This document shows positions 26,701 through 33,893 of a DNA stretch of 64,000 nt, in pieces (position 1 is the first letter of the stretch; the number at the start of each line of letters is the position of its first letter). Source of the DNA: Ornithinimicrobium laminariae (GTDB lineage Bacteria; Actinomycetota; Actinomycetes; Actinomycetales; Dermatophilaceae); assembly GCF_019457945.1 (NCBI RefSeq), contig NZ_JAHZSU010000003.1, positions 744,001-808,000 of the forward strand. The letters run 5' to 3'. The notes below the pieces were generated by a model. It made no database searches, had not been told where the DNA came from, and worked only from the letters and a program-made list of their open reading frames with translations. The position numbers and the translations under genes are program-made.

Positions 26701-26928
26701 TCCACCACTGCGCGGCTTTGTCGGAGGACGTCGAGGCCCACCCGATCCGCCCGAGCCACTCCCCTGTGGCTGAGATGGGCCCGGCACGCCACTGGGCCCG
26801 AAGGCATCCGTTGGGTCTTTCGCCGCGGATTCTCCTGAGTCGCTCGAGTCCTCATACGAAGCCGGGTCGAAGGGGTCCTTGCCTTCGTCGCCGTTCTTGC
26901 CGGGCTCTGGTCCATCCATCTGACTCAC
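23707..26928 (-). CDS. UPF0182 family large membrane protein
   Basis: Conserved actinobacterial membrane protein of unknown function (like Rv3193c). A cytosolic Pro/Gly/Asp-rich N-terminus of about 90 residues is followed by seven or so transmembrane segments to about residue 380, then a large extracytoplasmic domain with the family segments EPYIQRNIDAT, VNDHTVYTHGFGAVAAYGN and TGGGGVSVGS. The C-terminus ends in an acidic SPSPSPSPSPS linker encoded by a 12-base DNA repeat and a short helical region. GTG 26928 or ATG 26919 are the likely starts; a longer frame to 26967 lacks a ribosome site. Function unknown. Confidence 0.88.
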   Translation of the reverse strand: MSQMDGPEPGKNGDEGKDPFDPASYEDSSDSGESAAKDPTDAFGPSGVPGPSQPQGSGSGGSGGPRRPPTKPRSGGGRLGPTIAIVVAAAAIITWLAQLWTEFLWFESVGYRSVLTTRLLTQIGLFAAAAIITALLVWTSLSLAYRKRPIYAPSSPEQANLDRYRAALEPVRKLAFIATPLALGAFAGTAALAQWDTVLLWLNRQPFGVTDPQFGLDVGFYVFTLPLIEFAVSFATLVLGIALIAALLTHYIYGGIQLQGEGPRTTPAARVHLALLFAALVLVRALSFWLERYGLTTARHERITGLTYTDVNAVLPTRGVLAIAALLVAIFFISTIWTKTWRLPIIGIVGLVVIALLVGGAYPALVQSLKVRPSEAVLEEPYIQRNIDATLAAYDLDETEFIPFQAETEASPGQLRDDAATVPGIRIVDPSVVSPTFRQLQGVRGYYQFPEALDVDRYDVDGERVDTVVALREIDLDGVPDGQRNWVNDHTVYTHGFGAVAAYGNRRTADGEPIFFERNIPPVGELGDYEPRIYFGESSPNYSIVGAPEGATPRELDFPDSQNASGETRNTYTGGGGVSVGSTARQMAYALKYRELEILLSDGVNEESRILDHREPRERVERVAPWLELDGNPYPAVVDGRIQWIVDGYTTSADYPYSQLEGLDDATADSLVASAGNVQAIGSGDINYIRNSVKATVDAYDGSIQLYAWDEEDPLLMAWSQAFDGTVRPLDDIDGELMSHLRYPEDLFKVQREVMTRYHVDSAEAFFGGTDFWNISEDPSAESATPQDMPPYYLSIAMPDQDEPTFSLTTNFIPSGSDRQNLVGYMAADADAGDEAGAPREGYGQLRVLELPRETTVTGPGQFQNEIESSNETSEAFTQTLSQFLSLNRQAGSTVQLGNLLTLPIGGGLLYVEPIYVQASSGSSYPLQRLVVVAFGNDLAWSDTLDGALDELFGGDSGATAPDSGTGTDAPVDGTEVPVPDGDDSTASPSPSPSPSPSPSETDEPVPADLEEALADIEAAYADGQAALREGDLVAYGEAQERLESAINRAVAISPSGSVSVAPTDDAEATATP
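23929..23964. repeat. Three perfect 12-bp repeats in the UPF0182 gene
   Basis: GCTCGGGCTGGG occurs three times in a row, coding for a Pro/Ser repeat in the C-terminal linker. Copy number is likely to vary between strains. Confidence 0.8.
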
Positions 26929-27063
26929 TACAGACCTGCTCCTGTGCGCTCGGGCCGACACTCCCAAACCGGGCTTGCCGGGACATTGCTGAGGGCCAAC
27001 TTAACCGACGGACCTGACAACCACAGTTCGGGGCACGATGCCTTCCGGTGACATAATGGGAGC

Positions 27064-27615
27064 GTGCCTGAAATGACCCCTGAAAACCCTGTTCCCGCTG
27101 ACAAGCAGCCCACTCCTCTGGTTGCCGCTGCCATTGACACCGAGAAGCACGTGGGCAAGGCCGGTTGGGACCAGCCCGCTCGTATGTTTGCTCTGGTCAA
27201 CAACGCCATGTTGCTCCAGAGCGAGCCGAGCATGGCTGGGCAACTCAAGGATGCAGACCCGCGCGGATTCTCTGCCATTGAGCAAGAGGGCCTGCCCAGC
27301 ACCACCGACCTCGAGTCCATGTTGGGCCGGGTGGCCTGGCCTGAAGGTGTTGACGGCGTCGCACTCACCGTTGAACGGCTTGTCGTGCCTCCCGAAGCCG
27401 AGCGCGACCTGCCGGCCGACAAGGAAATAGCCACCGCAGCCCTAGCCGCACACCCCAACCGGCAAGACGTCCGGCTGTTGGTCGCTGTTCTTCGGGACGG
27501 CGAATCCGTCTGCCTCTTGCGCCAGCGCCGCTATGACAGCGACGACGCCGTTGCCATTGGCAACGACATCGCCCCAGGTTTGGTGCACGCGCTCAAGGCA
27601 ACGCTCAGCGAGTAG
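27064..27615 (+). CDS. PPA1309 family protein
   Basis: Conserved actinobacterial protein of unknown function, 183 residues, soluble. The family segments are AAAIDTEKHVGKAGWDQPARMFALV near the N-terminus and HPNRQDVRLLVAVLRDGESVCLLRQRRYDSDD near the C-terminus. GTG 27064 lies 6 bases after CATAAT (possible leaderless start); ATG 27073 is the alternative. It sits between UPF0182 and the YlbL-type protease, an order usual in actinobacteria. Confidence 0.85.
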   Translation: MPEMTPENPVPADKQPTPLVAAAIDTEKHVGKAGWDQPARMFALVNNAMLLQSEPSMAGQLKDADPRGFSAIEQEGLPSTTDLESMLGRVAWPEGVDGVALTVERLVVPPEAERDLPADKEIATAALAAHPNRQDVRLLVAVLRDGESVCLLRQRRYDSDDAVAIGNDIAPGLVHALKATLSE

Positions 27616-27632
27616 CGCATAGGCCGCAGCGC

Positions 27633-28760
27633 TCAGCCAGCGGTGATGTCCTCGCAGCGGGCAATGTCCGCATCGGAGTCTGCAGCCCACGCCTCGACTG
27701 CGGTTTGTGCCTCGTCGAAAGTCCCCACTGCAGCAACGCTCAGGCCATCTGGCACGTAGCCGATGACCTCATCGCAGTTAGCAGCTGGCGCAAGGAAGTA
27801 ATCAGCGCCAGCATCGCTGGCACCCACCAACTTTTGCTGGATGCCGCCAATTGGGCCGACCTCACCGGCCGAAGAAATAGTGCCAGTCCCCGCGATTTCC
27901 AGCCCCCCGGTCAACTCCCCTGGGGTGATCGTGTCGTAAAGGGCAAGGCTGAACATCAGCCCAGCTGAGGGGCCACCGACATTGCCGGCGTCAATGGTGA
28001 TGTCGTATGGCACCTCAAACGTTGAAGCCAGGTAGACCCCGATGATGGTCCGTTCTGGGTCATCTTCATCCGGCCCAGTGGGGACATCGATCGCGACCTC
28101 TTCGTCGTCGCGCAAGACGGTGACCGGCACGACGGTGCCTGGTTCATACTCTTGCAGCGCGTCGCGCACGTCGTCGGGCGTCGAGACTTCGGCGCCACCC
28201 ACGCTCAGAATCACGTCATCAACCTGTAAGGCATCTTCGGCTGGTGCGCCAACGATGATTTGAGCCACCACGATGTTTTCTGGCACCTCCACTCCGTCTG
28301 CTCGCAGGGCGACGACCGCAGCCCCCTCCTGCGAGACCTGCATCAACTCAACGTTTTGGTCCTTGACCTGCTGCTGCGTCGCCGAGTTATCGAAAACTTC
28401 TTCGTAGTCTTCAGAGGCAATCGAGCCATCAAACTTTGAGAGCAAAAACTCCATCGCCGTGACGTCATACCCTGGTCCGCCGTCCACGGAAACCGTTGTG
28501 AAGTCGAGACTTCCTGAGGTTTCATACGTTTCGACGCCCTCGATGGTTATGATCTGCTGTCCGTTGAGCTCACCCAAGGTGTTGAAAACAGGCCCCGGCC
28601 GATACAACACCTTGTCGACTGTCACCAGATTTAAAATGGAGATGACGGCCAGCACAACCACCGTCGCAACCAGCGCGGCGAGCGCCTTGGGCGAAACTCG
28701 GGTATGGCTGCTGCGTACCGATAGCGCGCTGGCCTCACCTTGGGGATTGCTGCCGGTCAC
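27633..28760 (-). CDS. YlbL-type membrane-anchored PDZ and Lon-like serine protease
   Basis: One N-terminal transmembrane segment (residues about 26-48), a PDZ domain (about 145-230) and a Lon-type S16 protease domain whose catalytic dyad is Ser265 in GGPSAGLMF and Lys310 in GGIQQKLVGA. It probably degrades or processes proteins outside the membrane. GTG 28760 overlaps the moaE stop as GTGA, so the start is well fixed and the two genes are translationally coupled. Length 375. Confidence 0.92.
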   Translation of the reverse strand: MTGSNPQGEASALSVRSSHTRVSPKALAALVATVVVLAVISILNLVTVDKVLYRPGPVFNTLGELNGQQIITIEGVETYETSGSLDFTTVSVDGGPGYDVTAMEFLLSKFDGSIASEDYEEVFDNSATQQQVKDQNVELMQVSQEGAAVVALRADGVEVPENIVVAQIIVGAPAEDALQVDDVILSVGGAEVSTPDDVRDALQEYEPGTVVPVTVLRDDEEVAIDVPTGPDEDDPERTIIGVYLASTFEVPYDITIDAGNVGGPSAGLMFSLALYDTITPGELTGGLEIAGTGTISSAGEVGPIGGIQQKLVGASDAGADYFLAPAANCDEVIGYVPDGLSVAAVGTFDEAQTAVEAWAADSDADIARCEDITAG

Positions 28761-29218
28761 AGGCCAACCCACTCGCGGTCTGAGCCGTCAAACTCTTGGT
28801 TCTTCCAGATCGGCACGGTGGCCTTCAACTCCTCAATGAGCTCTCGTGCACCGGCAAACGCCTCTGGTCGATGTTCCGCCGACACGGCGCAGACCACGGC
28901 AAGATCCCCCACTTGCAGCGCACCTTTGCGGTGCACCGCAGCTACCCCGCATACCCCTGGGTTGGCAGCTATCCGCTTAACGATGGCCCGCAACGGGGTC
29001 ACCGCGTCAGGATGAGCCGAATAGCTGAGCTCGGTCACGCCGTCGCGGCCACCGTCGTGATCGCGCACGGTGCCGATGAAAGTCACTACTGCACCAGCGC
29101 GTTGGTGCTGCACGGCAGCGATGGCGGCATCCACCGAAAGTGGAGTGTCCAAGACGTCGCCCCAGGTATTCGGGGCTTGCGCGGTTGGGTCGGGACCAGG
29201 GGTCTGCTGCTCAGTCAC
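28757..29218 (-). CDS. moaE: Molybdopterin synthase catalytic subunit MoaE
   Basis: Transfers sulfur to cyclic pyranopterin monophosphate in molybdenum cofactor synthesis, together with MoaD. Signatures: GAVVTFIGTVRDHDGG, LSYSAHPDAV, HRKGALQVGDLAVV, SAEHRPEAF and the catalytic-lysine region LKATVPIWKNQEF. I chose GTG 29218 (153 residues), which lies 6 bases after GATGAT. ATG 29269 would add 17 residues. No other moa gene is in the window, so this is an isolated copy. Confidence 0.88.
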   Translation of the reverse strand: MTEQQTPGPDPTAQAPNTWGDVLDTPLSVDAAIAAVQHQRAGAVVTFIGTVRDHDGGRDGVTELSYSAHPDAVTPLRAIVKRIAANPGVCGVAAVHRKGALQVGDLAVVCAVSAEHRPEAFAGARELIEELKATVPIWKNQEFDGSDREWVGL

Positions 29219-29295
29219 CCAGACATCATCACTCAGAAGGCTGAACAATTCCTTGCCGCCGCCTGACATGGGCCCCAAATGAGGGCCCACGTGCC

Positions 29296-30396
29296 TCAGG
29301 CTCGCTTGCGCCGTCGCCGCATCAGCGCTGCTGTGGCAGCAACGGCAACCGCCGCGCTGGCAGCACCAGCCGCACCGATGGCGGCATCCCGGCGTTCGAC
29401 GCGTCGCGACATCACCGCGTGATGACCTCGGACTGTCTCGAGCATGATGCTCAACGCCGTCGCGTTGTCATAAGCGGGGTACCACCCATGCTGGTTCAGC
29501 GTGGTTGGAGCGATCGCCCACGGAAACGACACGTAGGCCAAATCCGTTGCCGGCAGCGGGATAACGCCTAGCCGGTGCAGCCGCTCTGCCGCCCCAGTGG
29601 CTGCCGAAGCAGACATCTCGACCGGGCGCATACTGGCGATCTCTTCCACCTCGGCCTGGCTCAATGTGCCGACCGAGCCCACTCCCAGGACCCCGGGAAT
29701 GTCATCGCGAATGACGACCGAAACACCCGTGGCCAGGTCTTCGACGTGGCAGAACTGCCAGGCGGGAGCACGGCCCTTAAGAGTCAATAGCCTGGGCGCT
29801 TCAAAGTGACGGGAGATCATCGTGTCCAGACCCTCACCGACTAAGGCGGCCGGACGCACCGACGTCACCTGCAGCCCTGGGTGGACTTGCCGTGCCAAAT
29901 CAAGGACACGCTCAACCTCAACCAGATCGGCAACGATGCCCTCAGCATCTTCAGCCAATTGCGGGCTCGCCTCATCAAGGGGCACCGGGTTGTCTTCCTT
30001 GGCTCCGTAGACCATCGCGCTCGTGATGACCACGAGGTGAGACACACCGGCTGCGGCCGCAGCAGTCGTCAACGTCTGCACTTCGCGAATGAGTCGATCG
30101 CGACGACTGCTCGGCGATTCGTTGAGCGAAGACTCCAAGTCAGAGTCGTAGGCGATGTGCACCAGAGCATCGACATCGCTGATCGCGCTCACCACGGAAG
30201 GAGACATGATGCTTGTCAATCGATACTCGACGTCACCGGCTGGACCGACTTTTTCATCGAGGCCAATCACCCGGTCACCCGCGGTCGCGAGCTCTCTGAC
30301 CAGGACTGATCCGACTGATGAGGTTGCTCTAGTGACGGCGACGCGCTGCGGGCCGACGCTGCGGCGCGGCCGAGCCGAGTTTGGCTGGGAACTCAC
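29296..30396 (-). CDS. Extended-SDR NAD-dependent epimerase/dehydratase-like protein with C-terminal membrane anchor
   Basis: Rossmann-fold protein resembling NAD-dependent epimerases, but the usual TGxxGxxG motif is degenerate (TRATSSVGSVL, about 23-33). The active-site region reads SAMVYGAKEDNP. The C-terminus has an Ala-rich hydrophobic helix followed by MRRRRKRA, a stop-transfer anchor. GTG 30396 has AGGAG upstream. Substrate unknown; the weak nucleotide motif makes catalysis uncertain. It is divergent from the PF10103 gene. Confidence 0.75.
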   Translation of the reverse strand: MSSQPNSARPRRSVGPQRVAVTRATSSVGSVLVRELATAGDRVIGLDEKVGPAGDVEYRLTSIMSPSVVSAISDVDALVHIAYDSDLESSLNESPSSRRDRLIREVQTLTTAAAAAGVSHLVVITSAMVYGAKEDNPVPLDEASPQLAEDAEGIVADLVEVERVLDLARQVHPGLQVTSVRPAALVGEGLDTMISRHFEAPRLLTLKGRAPAWQFCHVEDLATGVSVVIRDDIPGVLGVGSVGTLSQAEVEEIASMRPVEMSASAATGAAERLHRLGVIPLPATDLAYVSFPWAIAPTTLNQHGWYPAYDNATALSIMLETVRGHHAVMSRRVERRDAAIGAAGAASAAVAVAATAALMRRRRKRA

Positions 30397-30488
30397 ACGG
30401 GCTCCTTGTGGTTGTCTGGTGAGAGGCCCATCCTTGCAGGATCACCCGGGCAAGTGCACCACTTCATTTTGGGAAGGACCGACAAATC

Positions 30489-31937
30489 GTGTCGAACGCT
30501 GACGACCACTCCGATGACACCCCAGACGAGGACCCCTTTGCGGCGCTCTTCGGCGGCAATGTGCCACCCGAAATGCGCGAAGCGCTGCAGGCAATGGGAC
30601 TAGACAAGATGGACCCGGCCATGGTCCGCCAGATGCAGGCTCAGGTGCAGGCCATGATGAGCGGCACCGACGATGGCCCCATTAACGTGGACTTGGCCCA
30701 CGACACCGCTCGCGGAGCAGTGACCCAGCAGGGCGATGACGCATCCATCGGCGAAAACACCCGACGTGACGTGGCCCAGGTTGTGCAGGTTGCCAACCTC
30801 TGGCTCGACGCCGTCACAGACTTCTCGCCACCCGAAGGCAACGGCGTGGCGCTGAGCCGCGCCGAATGGGTTGAACAGACCCTGCCGGTATGGCGTTCGC
30901 TGACCACTCCTGTTGCTGAGGGCGTCCGTGCCGCGCTCACCAATGCGATGTCTCAGCAGATGAAGGAATTGGGCGAGTCAGACACACCAATGAGCATTCC
31001 AGGCATGCCTGCTGGCATGAATCCTGCCGCTTTGATGGGCCAGATGGAGCCCATGATGCGCAAGATGAGCTCCGCCATGTTCGGAGCCCAAGTTGGCCAG
31101 GCCGTGGGCACGCTAGCCGGCGAAATCGTGACCGGCACCGAGGTCGGATTGCCCCTGCTCCCCGGTGAGCAGGTTGCGATCTTGCCAGCCAACATCTCCA
31201 AATTTGCCGAAGGCCTCGAGATCGATGCTGGCGAAGTCCACCTCTACCTCGGCGTGCGCGAGGCCGCCAGGGTCCGACTCTTCGCCGGGGTTCCTTGGCT
31301 GGGGCCGCAACTGTTGGCGGCCGTGCAGGATTATGCGCGAGACATCAACATCGACACCGACGCCATCGAAGAGGCTGTCCGCAGTGCCGACACGACAAAC
31401 CCGCAGGCTATGCAAGAAGCCTTGAGTGGCTCACTGTTCTCCCCGGAGCCAAGTGCTGCCCAGCGCACCGCCCTGACCCGACTGGAGACATACTTGGCCC
31501 TTGTTGAGGGCTGGGTTGATGTCGTTTCCGAGCGCGCCGCCAGCAAGCACCTGCCGCATGCTGCGGCCCTCTCAGAGGCCGTCCGGCGTCGTCGGGCTAC
31601 TGGCGGACCAGCAGAGAAGGTATTCGCTTCGCTCGTGGGTCTGGAGTTGCGCCCTCGCCGTCTGCGCGACGCTGCCAACCTGTGGTCTGCCCTGGAAGCC
31701 GCTCATGGCTCAAACGCTCGGGACGCTGCATGGGATCACCCCGACCTTGCGCCAACGGCAAAGGACTTGGATGACCCACTGGGCTATGTCGAAGCGCGCA
31801 ACGACTCGTCCTCGGGTGGCCCGTCGCTCGATGATGAGTTAGAAGCTCTGCTCAGCAGCGCTGATGGAGCCTCCTCCGACGACTCGCCAGAGGACGGCCA
31901 GACCCCGACAGAGCCAGAGGACGGCCCCAACCGCTAA
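30489..31937 (+). CDS. PF10103/TIGR03624 family protein (annotated elsewhere as zinc-dependent metalloprotease)
   Basis: 482 residues. It has the family core MRKMSSAMFGAQVGQAVGTLAGE, EVGLPLLP, and EVHLYLGVREAARVRLFAGVPWL near residues 235-280, with an acidic C-terminal tail. Family members are annotated as zincins, but I find no HExxH anywhere in this protein, so protease activity is doubtful. The N-terminus is rich in Asp, Met and Gln. GTG 30489 follows GGGAAGGA at somewhat long spacing. Matches Rv3195 by position. Confidence 0.82.
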   Translation: MSNADDHSDDTPDEDPFAALFGGNVPPEMREALQAMGLDKMDPAMVRQMQAQVQAMMSGTDDGPINVDLAHDTARGAVTQQGDDASIGENTRRDVAQVVQVANLWLDAVTDFSPPEGNGVALSRAEWVEQTLPVWRSLTTPVAEGVRAALTNAMSQQMKELGESDTPMSIPGMPAGMNPAALMGQMEPMMRKMSSAMFGAQVGQAVGTLAGEIVTGTEVGLPLLPGEQVAILPANISKFAEGLEIDAGEVHLYLGVREAARVRLFAGVPWLGPQLLAAVQDYARDINIDTDAIEEAVRSADTTNPQAMQEALSGSLFSPEPSAAQRTALTRLETYLALVEGWVDVVSERAASKHLPHAAALSEAVRRRRATGGPAEKVFASLVGLELRPRRLRDAANLWSALEAAHGSNARDAAWDHPDLAPTAKDLDDPLGYVEARNDSSSGGPSLDDELEALLSSADGASSDDSPEDGQTPTEPEDGPNR

Positions 31938-31980
31938 CGCGTCAGGCAAACCAGCCCGCCCCGTGGCGGAAACTCCCCCG

Positions 31981-32526
31981 CTATGGGTGACGACGTGCCC
32001 AGGCCACTCCGTTCAGGAAGGCTTGGGCTTCGTCGTACCTGGTGTAATTGCACACCCACGCATAAAAATCTTGCCCGTGCCCAGGGACCAAGAGATGAGC
32101 TAATTCATGAACAACGACCGCGTCGATGACCCAACTGGGCATCCCCTCCATCGCGCTGGAAATTCGAATCTCACCAGTCGCCGGCGTGCACGAACCCCAT
32201 CGTTGCCCCTGGTTGGTGACCCAGGTGATCGACGCTGGCTGGGCTCGACCCTCAAGGTAGGTCTTTGACAAGGCTGTCGCGCGAGCGGGTAGGTCATCGT
32301 GCGCGAGGCGTTTGCGCTGCTCACGACGCCGCAACTGGGCTAGAACGTCATCGACATGGCGCTGCTCGACCGCTTTGCTCAGCCCGTCAGGCATCAGCAC
32401 CACAACCCGGTCTGCCTCGATGCGAGCTGAGACGCTGCGTCGACGGCGCTTGCTGCGGCGGATCTCAATCTCGTCTGGCAGCCCCCGCGCCTGCCCCCCA
32501 CACGCCTGCCCCGTTCCTGCATCCAT
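31981..32526 (-). CDS. YgjP/SprT-like M48-type metallopeptidase
   Basis: Small predicted zinc metallopeptidase with VVVHELAHLLVPGHGQDFY: HELAH gives the HExxH site and the His in GHGQDF the third ligand. A basic N-terminal segment IRRSKRRRRSVSARI is typical of the YgjP (DUF45) family. ATG 32526 is preceded by TACGGT at 6 bases (leaderless design) and gives 181 residues; the longer frame to 32565 has no ribosome site. Substrate unknown. Confidence 0.85.
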   Translation of the reverse strand: MDAGTGQACGGQARGLPDEIEIRRSKRRRRSVSARIEADRVVVLMPDGLSKAVEQRHVDDVLAQLRRREQRKRLAHDDLPARATALSKTYLEGRAQPASITWVTNQGQRWGSCTPATGEIRISSAMEGMPSWVIDAVVVHELAHLLVPGHGQDFYAWVCNYTRYDEAQAFLNGVAWARRHP

Positions 32527-32532
32527 ATGGCA

Positions 32533-32538
32533 ACCGTA
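32533..32538 (-). promoter_or_regulatory. Putative leaderless -10 of the M48-type peptidase gene (TACGGT)
   Basis: TACGGT on the minus strand, six bases, then ATG 32526. Confidence 0.5.
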
Positions 32539-32691
32539 AGGGGCAGCCCTGAAAAACCTGCGCACACGCCGAGCCGCCGCAAAGTGTGTGGTCAGCGCCG
32601 TTACGGTCTAGGGTGTAGCAGAACCTTGGGTCACCAGACCCGTTCCGCGGGCATACACAATGTGGGCCCGACATAGACCAGGAGGTAATCC

Positions 32692-32874
32692 ATGGCTGAG
32701 GCTATTGAAACCGGCGAGACCTACACCGGCGACTTCTACTGCGTGAAGTGCAAAGAAAAGCGCGACGCAACCGGCCGGGTCGTTGAGACCAACGGCCGAC
32801 GCATGGCGAAGGGCAAGTGCCCCGTGTGCGACACCAATTTGAACCGCATTTTGGGCAAGGCCACCAGCGCCTGA
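32692..32874 (+). CDS. DUF5679 zinc-ribbon small protein
   Basis: 60-residue protein with two CxxC pairs, C17/C20 (CVKC) and C43/C46 (CPVC), forming a probable zinc ribbon. The spacing and TGRVVETNGRRMAKGKCPVC are the DUF5679 signature of actinobacteria. Function unknown; a nucleic-acid-binding role is plausible. AGGAGG lies 6 bases upstream of ATG, and a strong terminator follows, so it is a single-gene unit. Confidence 0.9.
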   Translation: MAEAIETGETYTGDFYCVKCKEKRDATGRVVETNGRRMAKGKCPVCDTNLNRILGKATSA

Positions 32875-32890
32875 GTCCAAAACGTAACTG

Positions 32891-32932
32891 CGAAGAGGGC
32901 GTCATGACCAGCTGGTCATGACGCCCTCTTCG
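32891..32932 (+). terminator. Terminator of the DUF5679 gene
   Basis: CGAAGAGGGCGTCATGACC and its complement form a perfect stem of about 20 bp around AGCT, followed by TGTCTGT. Confidence 0.85.
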
Positions 32933-32984
32933 TGTCTGTGGACAGCGCGGGCGGTCATTCGCCAAACCCTGAGATTGTGCAGAT

Positions 32985-33839
32985 ATGTCACTTTCTGCCC
33001 AGGAGTTTCCCCCGCCCGCACCGCGGCTAGTCACTGACACACCAGCGGCATTGCGTGCTCCTGGCGAAGTGCAGCTCGGCCTGGACTCCGGCCGTGGCGT
33101 CGTTCTCGCGGGGCTATCCCCTGCCGAGAGCGACTGGCTGCTCAGCCTTCATCGGCGTTCGCTGCTATCCCCTCCTGGGTTGCCAGCTTTAGAGCGCACC
33201 GACGAGTTAGCTGCTCTCCTGCAGGCCCACGACTTGGTACGCGGCCTGGATCTCGTCCGTGGGGATACCCGCCCGCGCACGAGTCCAACACGTCACCTTG
33301 GGTCAGCCTCTTCAGTAGCCCTGTTGGGCCGAGGGCGACTCGCGGGCCTGCTGAGGGCCCAACTGCACCGCAGCGGCATTCGAGTGATTTCGCCAGACCA
33401 GAGCGAGGCCGCCGCGCCGGATGTGACGGTCCTTTTGGCCTCCCCCGCCATGTCGATGCATGACGCGCAAGAGTGGGCGGGCTCTGGGCACACCCACCTT
33501 CCCGTCGTGGTGCGTTCGGGCTACGCCTGTATTGGGCCCCTCATCGTCAGTGGCTCCGGGCCATGCCTGCATTGCCTTGATCTCGCACGCACTGACCGCG
33601 ACCCCGCTTGGCCCCGCGTCTTGGGGTCAATGGCCGCGAGAACGCTCGGGACAGGCCCGGCCATTTACAGTCCCGCCGAAGTCTCGAGTGCCGTCGCAGG
33701 CCTCACCACCATGGTGTTGCGGGCGCATGGCGATGGGCTCCAAGTGCCTGTCGGGGTCGCCTGGGATCTTCGCCCGCCCAGTCCGACCGTCACCGCCCGT
33801 CGGTGGGAGCGCCACCCCCGCTGCACCATTGAGCACTAA
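32985..33839 (+). CDS. E1/cyclodehydratase-like (TIGR03882-type) protein without YcaO partner
   Basis: 284 residues. The middle has an E1-type Rossmann segment (SVALLGRGRLAGLLRAQL, about 102-119), and the second half has PVVVRSGYACIGPLIVSGSGPCLHCLDLARTDRDPAWP, the signature of bacteriocin cyclodehydratase or leader-binding proteins in thiazole/oxazole peptide pathways. Cysteines in PCLHC and HPRC could bind zinc. No YcaO, dehydrogenase or precursor peptide is nearby. Its position before uvrD2 matches Rv3196, a conserved core gene, so the role may be housekeeping. ATG 32985 lies 6 bases after GATTGT. Confidence 0.75.
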   Translation: MSLSAQEFPPPAPRLVTDTPAALRAPGEVQLGLDSGRGVVLAGLSPAESDWLLSLHRRSLLSPPGLPALERTDELAALLQAHDLVRGLDLVRGDTRPRTSPTRHLGSASSVALLGRGRLAGLLRAQLHRSGIRVISPDQSEAAAPDVTVLLASPAMSMHDAQEWAGSGHTHLPVVVRSGYACIGPLIVSGSGPCLHCLDLARTDRDPAWPRVLGSMAARTLGTGPAIYSPAEVSSAVAGLTTMVLRAHGDGLQVPVGVAWDLRPPSPTVTARRWERHPRCTIEH

Positions 33840-33893
33840 CTACCGCTGGGCACCAGGTGCAGCGGAGCCCTCAGAGCAGCGAGGGCAAAGCGA

